A stretch of 37,380 bases of DNA from CAZRUA01 sp964603125 (GTDB lineage Bacteria; Bacteroidota; Bacteroidia; B-17B0; Aurantibacillaceae). The DNA is taken from positions 1 through 37,380 of the forward strand of contig CAZRUA010000025.1 in assembly GCA_964603125.1 (NCBI GenBank), in the 5' to 3' direction. Of this stretch, positions 7,077 through 15,992 are shown piece after piece. Each line of letters begins with the position of its first letter. Position 1 is the first letter of the stretch. The notes below the pieces were generated by a model. It saw nothing but the letters and a program-made list of their open reading frames with translations. It made no database searches and had not been told where the DNA came from. The position numbers and the translations under genes were made by a program.

Positions 7077-8456
7077 ATGAAGTTTAAAATACTCTTTCTG
7101 AGCTTGTTTTTTGTTGGTTTTAGTTTTGCTCAAACAAAGCCAGCCACAAAGCCTACACGCATTTTATTTGTGTTTGATGCTAGTAATAGTATGCGAACTA
7201 AATACGATGGTTTACCTCGTATCGATCATGCTAAAAAGCTTTTTAATAGGTTTATAGATAGTTTGGCCAAACTTAAAAACTACGAGTTTGCTCTGCGCAT
7301 GTATGGTAGTCAAACAAAATATCCTCCAGGCGATTGTAATGACACTAAATTAATGGTTCCTTTTTCAAAAGGAAATGTAGCAGCCATTAAGGCTAAAGTA
7401 GCTGCTGCAAAACCTACTGGAATTACACCAATTGAACACTCTTTAACTGAATCGGCAAATGATTTTCCTGATAATAAGGCTTACAATACAATTATTTTGA
7501 TAACAGATGGAATAGAGGAATGTAAAGGCGATCCATGTGCCGCACGACAAAAATTATTTGAGAAAGGAATCGTTTTCAAGCCTTGTATTATAGGTATTGG
7601 TTTAACAGAGGAACAAGCTAAAACATTTGAATGTGTGGGTAATTATTTTTCTTACGAAGACTCTCAATCATTTAATAATGTGGTAAATGTTATTCAAGTT
7701 TTTAAATATCAGAAAACGACAGTTCAGCTTAATCTCCTAGATATTGGAGGGAAACCAACAGAAACTAACGTTAATGCTACTTTTTATGATGAAAAAACCG
7801 GCGATGTAGTTTATAATTATGTTCACACAATGAATAAATTTGGAGTGCCTGATACAATCCCTGTTTATGAATCAAAAACATATCGTATAGTTGTACATAC
7901 AATACCTCAGGTTGAGAAAACAGGTGTAGTTATTAATCAAGGTGTACACAATATTATTCCAATTGACGCTCCGCAAGGTATTTTGGGTATTAAGCGTGAG
8001 AATCAAAATTCGCCCTTTAATTTTAATGATAAAATAAGATACATCGTTCGTAAATCAGGTAGCATGCAAACCTTGCATGTAAAGGATTTACATAGCATTG
8101 AAAAATATTTGGTAGGAACCTATGATATTGAAATTTTGACCCTACCACGAATTTATTTTAAAGATGTTAAAGTAAATCAGAGTGTACAAATTGATAAAAC
8201 TATTCCTGATGGCGCTCAAGCTATTGTTTTGTTGCCTGATTTTGGTGATGCGTGTTTACTACAAAATATAAATGGTGAGTTGAAATGGGTTTGCAATTTG
8301 GCCAATAATCAAAAGAAACAAATTTTGAATATTCAACCAGGCTCTTATGTTATCGAGTTCCGTTCAACAAACTTAAAGCAATCAATTTATACAATTGAAA
8401 AGAAGTTTACTATTAAAGCAGCCGAGCAACAAACCGTTGACTTGAATAAATATTAA
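7077..8456 (+). CDS. Secreted/periplasmic von Willebrand factor A domain protein
   Basis: The 459-residue protein has a signal peptide at 1-19 ending FSFAQ. A VWA domain follows at about 27-210. Its metal-ion-dependent adhesion site is complete: DASNS at 34-38 (D-x-S-x-S), the Thr in PTGITPIEHSL, and the Asp in ILITDGIEEC. Cysteines in ECKGDPC and FECVGNY may form disulfides. The C-terminal half (about 215-459) looks like beta-sandwich repeats with no recognised family. No transmembrane anchor or T9SS tail is present, so it is probably periplasmic. It leads an operon: aroE starts 5 nt after its stop. VWA domains usually mediate metal-dependent protein contact; the partner here is unknown. Confidence 0.8.
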   Translation: MKFKILFLSLFFVGFSFAQTKPATKPTRILFVFDASNSMRTKYDGLPRIDHAKKLFNRFIDSLAKLKNYEFALRMYGSQTKYPPGDCNDTKLMVPFSKGNVAAIKAKVAAAKPTGITPIEHSLTESANDFPDNKAYNTIILITDGIEECKGDPCAARQKLFEKGIVFKPCIIGIGLTEEQAKTFECVGNYFSYEDSQSFNNVVNVIQVFKYQKTTVQLNLLDIGGKPTETNVNATFYDEKTGDVVYNYVHTMNKFGVPDTIPVYESKTYRIVVHTIPQVEKTGVVINQGVHNIIPIDAPQGILGIKRENQNSPFNFNDKIRYIVRKSGSMQTLHVKDLHSIEKYLVGTYDIEILTLPRIYFKDVKVNQSVQIDKTIPDGAQAIVLLPDFGDACLLQNINGELKWVCNLANNQKKQILNIQPGSYVIEFRSTNLKQSIYTIEKKFTIKAAEQQTVDLNKY

Positions 8457-8460
8457 TGAT

Positions 8461-9201
8461 ATGCAAAATACTTACGGACTTATTGGTTATCCTTTATCGC
8501 ACTCGTTTTCGCAAAAATACTTTACCGATAAGTTTGAGAAATTAAACCTAAGTCAAAGTCACCAATACAAATTATTTCCCATCGAAAGTATTGATGGGTT
8601 TCATAAGATATTAAGTGAAGAAGGAAATTTAAAGGGTTTAAATGTAACCATTCCTTATAAAGAAAGTATTATTCCTTTATTGGACCAATGTGACGATGTT
8701 GCAAGTACAATTGGAGCTGTAAATTGTATTAAAATTGAAAACGGAAAAACAACAGGCTATAACACAGATGCTTATGGTTTTAAGCAAATGATAAAACCTT
8801 TTATTGAAACACAGCATGAACGCGCATTAATTTTAGGAACAGGGGGAGCATCCAAAGCTGTGGCTTATGTGTTGAAAGGAATTGGGATTGACGTGTATTA
8901 TGCTAGCAGATTGGGCAACAATGATAAAATATTTAGCTATGAACAGTTAAATTCATTTGCTATTTCAAATTTTAAATTAATAGTAAATACAACTCCTTTA
9001 GGGATGTATCCTAATTTAGAAGAAACACCATCAATTGATTTAAATGCCGTTGGTGATTCGCACCTGTTGGTTGATTTGATTTATAATCCTGAGCAAACAA
9101 AGTTTTTGAAAGTAGGGAAGGAGCGAGGAGCTAAAGTGTTAAACGGACTAGGAATGTTGTATGCACAAGCAGACAGAGCTTGGGAAATTTGGCAAAAGTA
9201 A
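8461..9201 (+). CDS. aroE: Shikimate dehydrogenase (NADP+)
   Basis: At 246 residues it is slightly short for AroE but typical of Bacteroidota. The N-terminal substrate domain shows GLIGYPLSHSFSQ (shikimate-binding Ser pair) and GLNVTIPYKE with catalytic Lys67. GAVNCIK and GYNTDAYGF supply the second catalytic residue, Asp. The Rossmann part has LGTGGASKAVAYVL for nucleotide binding and NTTPLGMYP. The C-terminus carries the conserved NGLGMLYAQA helix with a Gln contact. It reduces 3-dehydroshikimate to shikimate in aromatic amino acid synthesis. It sits between the VWA and HPP genes with gaps of 4 and 0 nt, so it is almost certainly co-transcribed with them. No other aro gene is nearby. Confidence 0.93.
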   Translation: MQNTYGLIGYPLSHSFSQKYFTDKFEKLNLSQSHQYKLFPIESIDGFHKILSEEGNLKGLNVTIPYKESIIPLLDQCDDVASTIGAVNCIKIENGKTTGYNTDAYGFKQMIKPFIETQHERALILGTGGASKAVAYVLKGIGIDVYYASRLGNNDKIFSYEQLNSFAISNFKLIVNTTPLGMYPNLEETPSIDLNAVGDSHLLVDLIYNPEQTKFLKVGKERGAKVLNGLGMLYAQADRAWEIWQK

Positions 9202-9777
9202 ATGGCAGAAAACCAAAATAACTGGAAAGAGCTTTTTAAAAATCAATTTAAGTGGGATTTTAAGGAACATCTCTGGTCGTTTATTGGAACTGTTTTGGGT
9301 TTAGGCCTAATTGCTTACTTACAAACCTTTGTGCTTAATGAAAGTGATCATGTGTTTTTGATAGGTTCATTCGGAGCCTCGAGCGTACTATTATACGCAG
9401 CGGCAGAAAGTCCATTGTCGCAACCACGTAATTTATTGGGTGGACATTTAATTTCAGCAATTATAGGTGTTAGTATAGTGAGATTTTTGCCAGAAGTAGT
9501 TTGGATTACAGCTCCATTATCAGTTGCTTTAGCTATAGTTGCCATGCAAATTACTAAAACACTGCACCCTCCTGGGGGTGCAACGGCATTAATAGCTGTT
9601 ATAGGCTCAAGTAAATTAAAAGCACTTGGATTCACCTACGTGCTATTTCCTGTTTTATCTGGATCAGTTATTTTATTAGTAGTTGCACTATTCTGTAATA
9701 ATATTGCTCCTAATCGTAAGTATCCTGTAAATATTAATTCTTTACTTGTTTTTAAGAAAGTATTTAAGAAAAAGTAA
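9202..9777 (+). CDS. HPP family integral membrane protein
   Basis: The 191-residue protein has about four hydrophobic helices after a short charged N-terminus. It contains the HPP family signature: GSFGASSVLLYAA followed by SPLSQPRNLLGGH, and later the eponymous TKTLHPPGGATALIA. The C-terminal end is short and basic. HPP proteins are membrane proteins of the inner membrane; a plant member has been linked to nitrite transport, but the bacterial role is not settled. The ATG directly abuts the aroE stop codon, indicating translational coupling. It ends 14 nt before the convergent polA, with no strong terminator visible between them. Confidence 0.85.
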   Translation: MAENQNNWKELFKNQFKWDFKEHLWSFIGTVLGLGLIAYLQTFVLNESDHVFLIGSFGASSVLLYAAAESPLSQPRNLLGGHLISAIIGVSIVRFLPEVVWITAPLSVALAIVAMQITKTLHPPGGATALIAVIGSSKLKALGFTYVLFPVLSGSVILLVVALFCNNIAPNRKYPVNINSLLVFKKVFKKK

Positions 9778-9791
9778 TTAAATAGTATGTA

Positions 9792-12623
9792 TTAATGTGC
9801 TTCTAACCAATTAACACCAACACCAATTCCAACTTCCATTGGCACTGTTAATGGAATAGCATTTTTCATTAAATTTTCAATAATTGGTTTTACTGTTTCT
9901 AACTCGGGTTTATAAACATCAAACACCAACTCATCATGCACTTGTAAAATCATTTTTGATTTGAAGTTTTGTTTATCAAATTCATTTTTAATGTTAATCA
10001 TAGCAACTTTAATCATTTCAGCTGCGCTTCCTTGTATTGGAGCATTGATTGCATTTCGCTCGGCAAATCCTCTTACAACTGCGTTAGCCGAATTAATATC
10101 ACGTAAATATCTTCTGCGTCCCATTAGCGTTTCTACATAACCTTTTTCTTGTGCAATTTCAACACAATCTTGCATGTATTGTTTTACACCACCGTATTGC
10201 TTCCAATAATTCTCAATGATTTCGGCCGCTTCTCTTCTTGGAATATTCAATCTCTCTGACAAACCAAAAGCACTTATTCCGTATATAATACCAAAATTCA
10301 CCATTTTTGCATTTCTACGCATATCGCTAGTTACGCCATCTAAATCCACACCATAAACTTTAGCTGCAGTTGCTGTGTGAATATCTAAACCATTAATAAA
10401 TGCCTCCATCATACCCGCATCTTTACTCATTTCAGCCATGATGCGTAATTCAATTTGTGAATAATCGGCAGATAAAATAATATGGTTTTCATCTCTAGGA
10501 ATAAAGGCTTTTCTAATAGCTCTTCCTTTTTCTGTACGAATTGGAATGTTTTGTAAGTTTGGATTATCAGAACTTAAACGCCCAGTAACCGCTACCACTT
10601 GGTTATATGAGGTATGTACGCGATTTGTTTTTTTGTTGATTAACAGAGGTAGAGTATCTACATATGTATTTTTCAATTTCACAATCTCACGATACTCCAA
10701 TATTTTCGGTACAATCGGATGTTTATCCATTAGTTTAGATAAAACATCTTCGCCTGTTGAATACTGCCCTGTTTTTGTTTTTTTAGGTTTATCTACAATT
10801 TTTAAATATTCAAATAAAATTTCACCTACTTGTTTTGGAGAAGCAATGTTGAAAGCAGTTCCCGCTAAACCTTGAATTTCCTTATCCATATCGGCAATCT
10901 CTTTTTCAAGTTCAATCGAATAGTTTTGTAAAACAGAAGCGTCTATCCTTACACCTTCATTTTCCATATCGCTCAAAACTTTTATCAAAGGTAATTCAAC
11001 TTCGTGCAATAATTTTTTTGTCCCATTTCCTTCAATCATTGGCTCAAAAACATTTTTCAATTGCAAAGTTACATCGGCATCTTCTGCGGCATAATCGGTA
11101 ATAATATCAAGGCTTACATCGCGCATGCTTGTTTGCTCTTTACCTTTTTTACCAATTAAATCTTCAATGCTTACAGGTGAATAACCCAAGTAGGTTTCGC
11201 TCAATACATTCATGTTATGGCGCATGTTCTCATTAATTAAGAAATGCGTCACCATTGTGTCGAATAATTTATTTTTTATTTCTATCCCGTATTTACGAAT
11301 AACTTGTAAATCGTATTTGATATTTTGTCCAATAAGTGTTTTGTTTTCGTCTTCGAGTAACGCTTTAAATTCATTCATTACTTGCTGCGCTTCTTGCTGA
11401 TTAGCAGGAACATTTACGTAATAAGCTTTGTGTGCTTTCACTGCAAAGGATAATCCAACCACTTCTGCTTCAAAAACATCTAAAGAAGTAGTTTCACTAT
11501 CAAAACAAAATTCTTTATGAGAATTCAATTCATCTAAAAGAGCTTTTCTTTTTTCAGCTGTATCAACCAAAACATATTCATGAGCAACATCTTTAATTGT
11601 TTTGTAAACAATTTGTTCTTCAACTGGTTCATCATCTTCAGCTGTAACAACATCATCTGAAGCAAATAAGTCGGTTTGCCCATTTTTTATTTTAGCTGGC
11701 GCAACATTACTAATTGTTTCTTTTACTGGCTCTTGAATTGTTTCTCCCAACACTTGTTCGGCCATTCTTCTAAATTCAAGTTCAGTAAAAATTTCTTTTA
11801 AGGCTTCTTTGTTGTATTCTTTATGTGCTAAGGCTTCTTCATTGAACTCAATAGGCACATCAATAATTATTGTTGCTAATTTTTTTGATAATAATGCTTG
11901 TTCTTTATTATTCTCTACTTTCTCTTTTAATTTACCTTTTAGTTTTGAAGTATCTTCGTAAAGTTTTTCAATAGTATCATAATCTTTAACTAATTGAATA
12001 GCCGTTTTTTCACCAACACCCGGAATGCCTGGGATATTATCCACTTTATCGCCCATTAAGCCAAGTATATCAATTAATTGACCAACATGTTTAATCTCCC
12101 ATTTTTTGCAAATTTCATCAGGACCTAAAATTTCAACTCCATTACCTAAGCGAGCTGGTTTGTAAATAAAGGTGTTTTTATCAACTAATTGACCGTAATC
12201 TTTGTCAGGGGTCATCATATAAGTTGTGTAACCTCTTGTTTCGGCAATTTTAGCTAAGGTTCCAATAACATCATCGGCCTCATACCCTTCTTTAGACAAG
12301 GTTGGAATATTAAATGCTTCTATAAGTTTGTAAATGTATGGAATACAAGTTCTCAAATCTTCAGGCATCTCTTCGCGATGCGCTTTGTATTCAACAAACT
12401 CATCATGACGCACTGTTGGACCAGATAAATCAAATACAACCGCAATGTGCGATGGTTTTTCTTTTTTTAGAACTTCTAAAAGGGTATTTGCAAAACCAAA
12501 AATGGCAGAAGTATTCATACCTTTTGAGTTAACACGAGGATTGTTTGCAAAGGCAAAGTAAGCGCGGTAAATTAAGGCATAAGCATCTAAAAGAAATAAT
12601 TTTTTATCTGTAGCAGGTGTCAT
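9792..12623 (-). CDS. polA: DNA polymerase I
   Basis: The 943-residue protein carries all three domains. The 5'-3' exonuclease comes first (about 8-290; LLDAYALIYRAYFAF, YEADDVIGTLA, GDKVDNIPGIPGVGEKTA). The 3'-5' proofreading domain (about 345-530) has intact motifs: FDSETTSLD (D-x-E), GQNIKYDL (N-x-x-x-D) and YAAEDADVT. The polymerase domain follows, with motif A LSADYSQIELRIMA, motif B RRNAKMVNFGIIYGIS and motif C LQVHDELVF. It fills gaps and removes RNA primers in replication and repair. An acidic linker (about 295-345) separates the first two domains. It is preceded by an 86-nt gap after the pyrG-linked small gene and is convergent with the HPP gene. Confidence 0.97.
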   Translation of the reverse strand: MTPATDKKLFLLDAYALIYRAYFAFANNPRVNSKGMNTSAIFGFANTLLEVLKKEKPSHIAVVFDLSGPTVRHDEFVEYKAHREEMPEDLRTCIPYIYKLIEAFNIPTLSKEGYEADDVIGTLAKIAETRGYTTYMMTPDKDYGQLVDKNTFIYKPARLGNGVEILGPDEICKKWEIKHVGQLIDILGLMGDKVDNIPGIPGVGEKTAIQLVKDYDTIEKLYEDTSKLKGKLKEKVENNKEQALLSKKLATIIIDVPIEFNEEALAHKEYNKEALKEIFTELEFRRMAEQVLGETIQEPVKETISNVAPAKIKNGQTDLFASDDVVTAEDDEPVEEQIVYKTIKDVAHEYVLVDTAEKRKALLDELNSHKEFCFDSETTSLDVFEAEVVGLSFAVKAHKAYYVNVPANQQEAQQVMNEFKALLEDENKTLIGQNIKYDLQVIRKYGIEIKNKLFDTMVTHFLINENMRHNMNVLSETYLGYSPVSIEDLIGKKGKEQTSMRDVSLDIITDYAAEDADVTLQLKNVFEPMIEGNGTKKLLHEVELPLIKVLSDMENEGVRIDASVLQNYSIELEKEIADMDKEIQGLAGTAFNIASPKQVGEILFEYLKIVDKPKKTKTGQYSTGEDVLSKLMDKHPIVPKILEYREIVKLKNTYVDTLPLLINKKTNRVHTSYNQVVAVTGRLSSDNPNLQNIPIRTEKGRAIRKAFIPRDENHIILSADYSQIELRIMAEMSKDAGMMEAFINGLDIHTATAAKVYGVDLDGVTSDMRRNAKMVNFGIIYGISAFGLSERLNIPRREAAEIIENYWKQYGGVKQYMQDCVEIAQEKGYVETLMGRRRYLRDINSANAVVRGFAERNAINAPIQGSAAEMIKVAMINIKNEFDKQNFKSKMILQVHDELVFDVYKPELETVKPIIENLMKNAIPLTVPMEVGIGVGVNWLEAH

Positions 12624-12625
12624 AA

Positions 12626-12650
12626 AATTTTGAATTAAGAACTCAAAATT
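12626..12650. repeat. Short inverted repeat upstream of polA
   Basis: AATTTTGA at 12626-12633 and TCAAAATT at 12643-12650 form an 8-bp inverted repeat with a 9-nt loop, 3 nt upstream of the polA start. It is entirely AT-rich apart from one G-C pair, so it may be no more than composition. Confidence 0.3.
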
Positions 12651-12709
12651 AAGAATTCATAGGACTTAGCAGGAAATAGTTGTTAAGTATTGAGGGTAAT
12701 TTTTAACAA

Positions 12710-13243
12710 TTATTCTTTACGGACAGTTTTGTATAAAAAGTCTAATAGAATAGCACAATCATTTTCATTCATTTCATTTTTTCTCACTATAAACTTAGTC
12801 TGCATTCCATCATTTAAGGTTAGTATTATTAAATCAGATTGTAAATTATAGTTGTTGATGTATGTCCATTTGTATTCCGTTCTTCTATCCCAAGTACTCA
12901 TGAGTATTGATACGGTTGTGATTTTAATATACACCGAAGTATTACTACAGGGAATGTTTTTGTTTCTATTAATGTAAATTTTAATAGAAGAAACACCGGT
13001 TTTATGAGTTTTAACTATATAACTTATATATCCAAAAGTTATATAAGCAGAAATAATTGAAAAAGTAGATTCGAACCCCCAATCTAAACTATGTCCCTTA
13101 ACTAAAGTTGATATAAAAAGAAAAAGAGTAATTATTAATGTAGCAATTGGGTAGTATATTAGCCTTTTGAATTTTTTCCAAAATAGAAATTTAAAGTCTT
13201 CAAGAAGATAACTTTCATCAGGTCTATTTATAATTATCTCCAA
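12710..13243 (-). CDS. Small membrane protein, possibly YcxB-like
   Basis: The 177-residue protein has a hydrophilic start (MEIIINRPDESYLLEDFKF) followed by two hydrophobic helices at about 31-48 and 58-77. The soluble C-terminal part reads KWTYINNYNLQSDLIILTL, then KFIVRKNEM. That succession (Trp-containing strand, hydrophobic strand, basic strand, short helix) resembles YcxB-like C-terminal domains, whose function is unknown. It starts 10 nt downstream of the pyrG stop on the same strand, so the two are probably co-transcribed, although no functional link is evident. The family assignment is by eye only. Confidence 0.65.
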   Translation of the reverse strand: MEIIINRPDESYLLEDFKFLFWKKFKRLIYYPIATLIITLFLFISTLVKGHSLDWGFESTFSIISAYITFGYISYIVKTHKTGVSSIKIYINRNKNIPCSNTSVYIKITTVSILMSTWDRRTEYKWTYINNYNLQSDLIILTLNDGMQTKFIVRKNEMNENDCAILLDFLYKTVRKE

Positions 13244-13253
13244 TTTTTCAATC

Positions 13254-14855
13254 CTAACTCAAACAAGCTTTAACAAAGCTTACAAATAAAGGGTGAGGAT
13301 TTTCAACTGTACTCTTATATTCAGGATGGAATTGAACTCCGATAAAGTGTTTATGTTTAGGTAGTTCAATAATTTCAATTAAACCTGCATCAGGATTTGT
13401 TCCTGATAATACCATACCGGCTTCTTTAAAATCTTTGGTGTACTCGTTATTAAATTCATAACGGTGACGATGACGTTCGCTTGTTTCACTGCTTCCGTAT
13501 ATTTTATGAGCTAAAGTACCTTCTTCTAAAGTACAATTATACGCTCCTAAACGCATTGTTCCTCCCATGTGTGAAATACTTTTTTGAGCTTCTAAAATAT
13601 CAATCACAGGGCTACTTGTAGCAGGATTCATTTCACGGCTATGAGCATCTTTTAAGCCCAAAACATTACGTGCAAATTCAATTACTGCACATTGCATTCC
13701 TAAACAAATTCCAAAGAAAGGAATGTTATTTTCGCGTGCATATTGTATAGCTCTAATTTTCCCATCAATACCACGGTTACCAAAACCTGGGGCAACTAAA
13801 ATTCCTTTTAAATGTTTTATTTTATCAATAACGTTTTCTTCTGTTAAACTCTCGCTGTGAATCCACTCTAATGTAACCTTACAATCATTTACAACACCAG
13901 CATGTATAAATGCTTCAGCAATTGATTTATAGGAATCTTTTAGTTCAACGTATTTTCCAATTAAGCCTATTTTAACTTCTTGTTTTGGATTATGCAATTT
14001 GTTTAAGAAGCCTTTCCATTTATCCAAGTTTGGTTCGCCTTCAGCTTTAATACCTAATTTGCTTAATACAATTACATCTAATTTTTCTTTTTCCATCAAT
14101 AATGGAACCTCATATATAGTGCTTGCATCTAAAGCTTCGATAACCGCATCAGGAGATACGTTACAGAACAATGCAATTTTACGACGAATATCTTTATTAA
14201 TTTCATGTTCAGCGCGGCAAACCAAAACATCGGGTTGTACACCATATTCAAGCAATAACTTAACGGAGTGTTGTGTAGGTTTTGTTTTTAACTCACCCGA
14301 AGTGCTTAAGTAAGGTAATAATGTCAAGTGAATAACAATACAATCATCACCCATTTCCCATTTTAACTGACGAACAGCTTCAATGTAGGGCAAAGACTCA
14401 ATATCACCAACTGTTCCACCAATTTCTGTAATTACAAATTGATATTTACCAGTTTTACCAAGTATTTTAATTCTGTTTTTAATCTCATCTGTAATGTGAG
14501 GGATAACTTGAACGGTTTTCCCCAAAAATTCTCCTTTACGCTCTTTTTCAATTACAGACTGATAAATTTTACCAGTAGTAACATTATTAGCTTGTGAGGT
14601 TGGAGTGTTTAAAAAACGCTCGTAATGTCCCAAATCCAAATCGGTTTCAGCACCATCATCCGTAACGTAGCATTCGCCATGTTCGTAAGGATTTAAAGTT
14701 CCTGGATCAACGTTAATATATGGATCAAGCTTTTGAATAGTAGCTGTGTAGCCACGAGCTTGTAATAATTTAGCTAAAGATGCAGAAATGATTCCTTTTC
14801 CTAGAGAAGATGTTACACCGCCGGTAACAAAAATGTATTTGGTATTGATTGACAT
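13254..14855 (-). CDS. pyrG: CTP synthase (glutamine-hydrolysing)
   Basis: The 533-residue protein has the standard two-domain layout. The N-terminal synthetase domain begins KYIFVTGGVTSSLGKGI, a P-loop-like nucleotide site, and shows LDPYINVDPGTLNPYEHGE, the allosteric/UTP region and GGTVGDIESLPYIEA. The C-terminal class I glutamine amidotransferase domain (about 290-533) has the nucleophile Cys in FFGICLGMQCAV and the His-Glu pair in GVQFHPEYKS. It converts UTP to CTP with ATP and glutamine. A 7-bp stem-loop directly abuts the start codon. It is transcribed away from the divergent dehydrogenase gene. Confidence 0.97.
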   Translation of the reverse strand: MSINTKYIFVTGGVTSSLGKGIISASLAKLLQARGYTATIQKLDPYINVDPGTLNPYEHGECYVTDDGAETDLDLGHYERFLNTPTSQANNVTTGKIYQSVIEKERKGEFLGKTVQVIPHITDEIKNRIKILGKTGKYQFVITEIGGTVGDIESLPYIEAVRQLKWEMGDDCIVIHLTLLPYLSTSGELKTKPTQHSVKLLLEYGVQPDVLVCRAEHEINKDIRRKIALFCNVSPDAVIEALDASTIYEVPLLMEKEKLDVIVLSKLGIKAEGEPNLDKWKGFLNKLHNPKQEVKIGLIGKYVELKDSYKSIAEAFIHAGVVNDCKVTLEWIHSESLTEENVIDKIKHLKGILVAPGFGNRGIDGKIRAIQYARENNIPFFGICLGMQCAVIEFARNVLGLKDAHSREMNPATSSPVIDILEAQKSISHMGGTMRLGAYNCTLEEGTLAHKIYGSSETSERHRHRYEFNNEYTKDFKEAGMVLSGTNPDAGLIEIIELPKHKHFIGVQFHPEYKSTVENPHPLFVSFVKACLS

Positions 14856-14874
14856 ACAGTTTGGTTTAAACTGT
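14856..14874 (-). promoter_or_regulatory. Stem-loop directly adjoining the pyrG start codon
   Basis: ACAGTTT at 14856-14862 and AAACTGT at 14868-14874 form a 7-bp stem with a 5-nt loop. On the pyrG mRNA the hairpin would end exactly at the base before AUG, so it could hamper ribosome access. Folding and regulation are inferred. Confidence 0.4.
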
Positions 14875-14877
14875 GTG

Positions 14878-14885
14878 CGAAGATA
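14878..14885 (-). promoter_or_regulatory. Candidate pyrG -7 box (TATCTTCG)
   Basis: TATCTTCG on the minus strand has one mismatch to TAnnTTTG and lies 22 nt upstream of the pyrG ATG. No clear -33 TTG is seen. The stem-loop at 14856-14874 would then make up most of a short leader. Confidence 0.3.
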
Positions 14886-14959
14886 GATAAAATCACTTAG
14901 ATGAAGTGTAAAATGTTGATAAGAATGGGATAATAAATATAAATAATTTCGTCTATTTT

Positions 14960-14992
14960 TTTGTTAAACTTTGGATTTTAATATTACATTCG
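14960..14992 (+). promoter_or_regulatory. Promoter of the 3-hydroxyacyl-CoA dehydrogenase gene
   Basis: TTTG at 14960-14963, a 21-bp spacer and TACATTCG at 14985-14992 (one mismatch to TAnnTTTG). The predicted start of transcription near 15000 lies downstream of the TTG at 14971, so it supports ATG 15037 as the real translation start. Confidence 0.5.
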
Positions 14993-15036
14993 TTTCCGAA
15001 AAATTAACCCGAGTATTAATTAAAATAAGATATAAA

Positions 15037-15942
15037 ATGATTAAAAATGTTACAGTTATAGGTTCAGGAACTATGGGAAATGGTATTGCTCATGTGTTTG
15101 CGCAATTCGGTTACAATGTTTCATTGGTAGACATATCTCAGCCAGCTTTGGATAAAGCTATTGCTACAATTGGTAAAAATATTGATCGTCAGATTGCAAA
15201 AGGAGCAGTTACTGAGGCTGATAAAGCGAGTACTTTGGCTAATATAAAAACATTTACAAAATTAGAGGAGGCAGCTCCAAATGCTGATTTGGTGGTTGAA
15301 GCAGCTTCCGAAAATGTAGATATAAAACTTTCTATTTTTAAACAATTGGATGCTTTGTGCAAGCCAGAAACAATTTTAGCAAGTAATACTTCATCTATTT
15401 CTATCACTAAAATTGCTGCTGTTACTAAGCGTGCAGATAAGGTGATTGGGATGCATTTTATGAATCCAGTTCCGGTAATGAAGTTGGTTGAGGTTATCCG
15501 CGGCTACTCTACTAGTGATGCAGTTACAAAGTTGATTATGGATACTTCAAAAGCTTTAGCAAAAGTGCCTGTTGAGGTGAATGATTTCCCTGGATTTGTT
15601 GCGAATAAAATATTAATGCCAATGATTAATGAGGCTATCATTACTTTGCAAGAAGGTGTAGCTGGTGTTACAGAGATTGATACAGTAATGAAATTGGGTA
15701 TGGCTCATCCAATGGGACCATTGCAATTGGCTGATTTTATAGGTTTAGACGTTTGTTTAAATATTTTACGTGTATTGCAAGATGGTTTTGGTAATCCTAA
15801 ATATGCTCCATCGCCATTGTTGGTAAACATGGTTATGGCTGGTAATTTGGGTGTTAAATCGGGTAAAGGTTTTTACGATTATAGCGGAGGAACTAAGGAT
15901 TTAGTTGTTGCTGAACGTTTCAGAAAAATGGAATTAGTTTAA
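15037..15942 (+). CDS. 3-hydroxybutyryl-CoA (3-hydroxyacyl-CoA) dehydrogenase
   Basis: From ATG 15037 the protein has 301 residues, a usual length for the single-domain enzymes. A longer frame from TTG 14971 would begin inside the promoter and is rejected. The NAD-binding Rossmann fold starts at once: NVTVIGSGTMGNGIAHVFAQ, with the acidic VDIS ending strand 2. Catalytic and family blocks include ILASNTSSISIT, GMHFMNPVPVMKLVEVI (catalytic His-Glu pair), NDFPGFVANKILMPMINEA and GPLQLADFIGLDVCL. It oxidises L-3-hydroxyacyl-CoA with NAD+ in beta-oxidation or short-chain acyl metabolism. It lacks an enoyl-CoA hydratase fusion, unlike FadB. It is monocistronic, ending at a strong shared terminator. 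Candidate names are hbd or paaH. Confidence 0.92.
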   Translation: MIKNVTVIGSGTMGNGIAHVFAQFGYNVSLVDISQPALDKAIATIGKNIDRQIAKGAVTEADKASTLANIKTFTKLEEAAPNADLVVEAASENVDIKLSIFKQLDALCKPETILASNTSSISITKIAAVTKRADKVIGMHFMNPVPVMKLVEVIRGYSTSDAVTKLIMDTSKALAKVPVEVNDFPGFVANKILMPMINEAIITLQEGVAGVTEIDTVMKLGMAHPMGPLQLADFIGLDVCLNILRVLQDGFGNPKYAPSPLLVNMVMAGNLGVKSGKGFYDYSGGTKDLVVAERFRKMELV

Positions 15943-15954
15943 GGTTTTACTTTT

Positions 15955-15992
15955 AAAAAAAGCCCTCTTTACTTGTAAAGAGGGCTTTTTTT
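15955..15992. terminator. Bidirectional terminator between convergent genes
   Basis: AGCCCTCTTTA and TAAAGAGGGCT form a perfect 11-bp stem with loop CTTG (15961-15986), flanked by A7 on the left and T7 on the right. It serves the dehydrogenase on the plus strand and the histidine kinase on the minus strand. The kinase stop codon at 15991 touches its edge. Confidence 0.92.

Noticed and set aside
14971..15036. N-terminal extension of the 3-hydroxyacyl-CoA dehydrogenase from TTG 14971
   Set aside because: The 22 extra residues precede a Rossmann fold that normally starts within a few residues of the N-terminus, and they fall within the predicted promoter.
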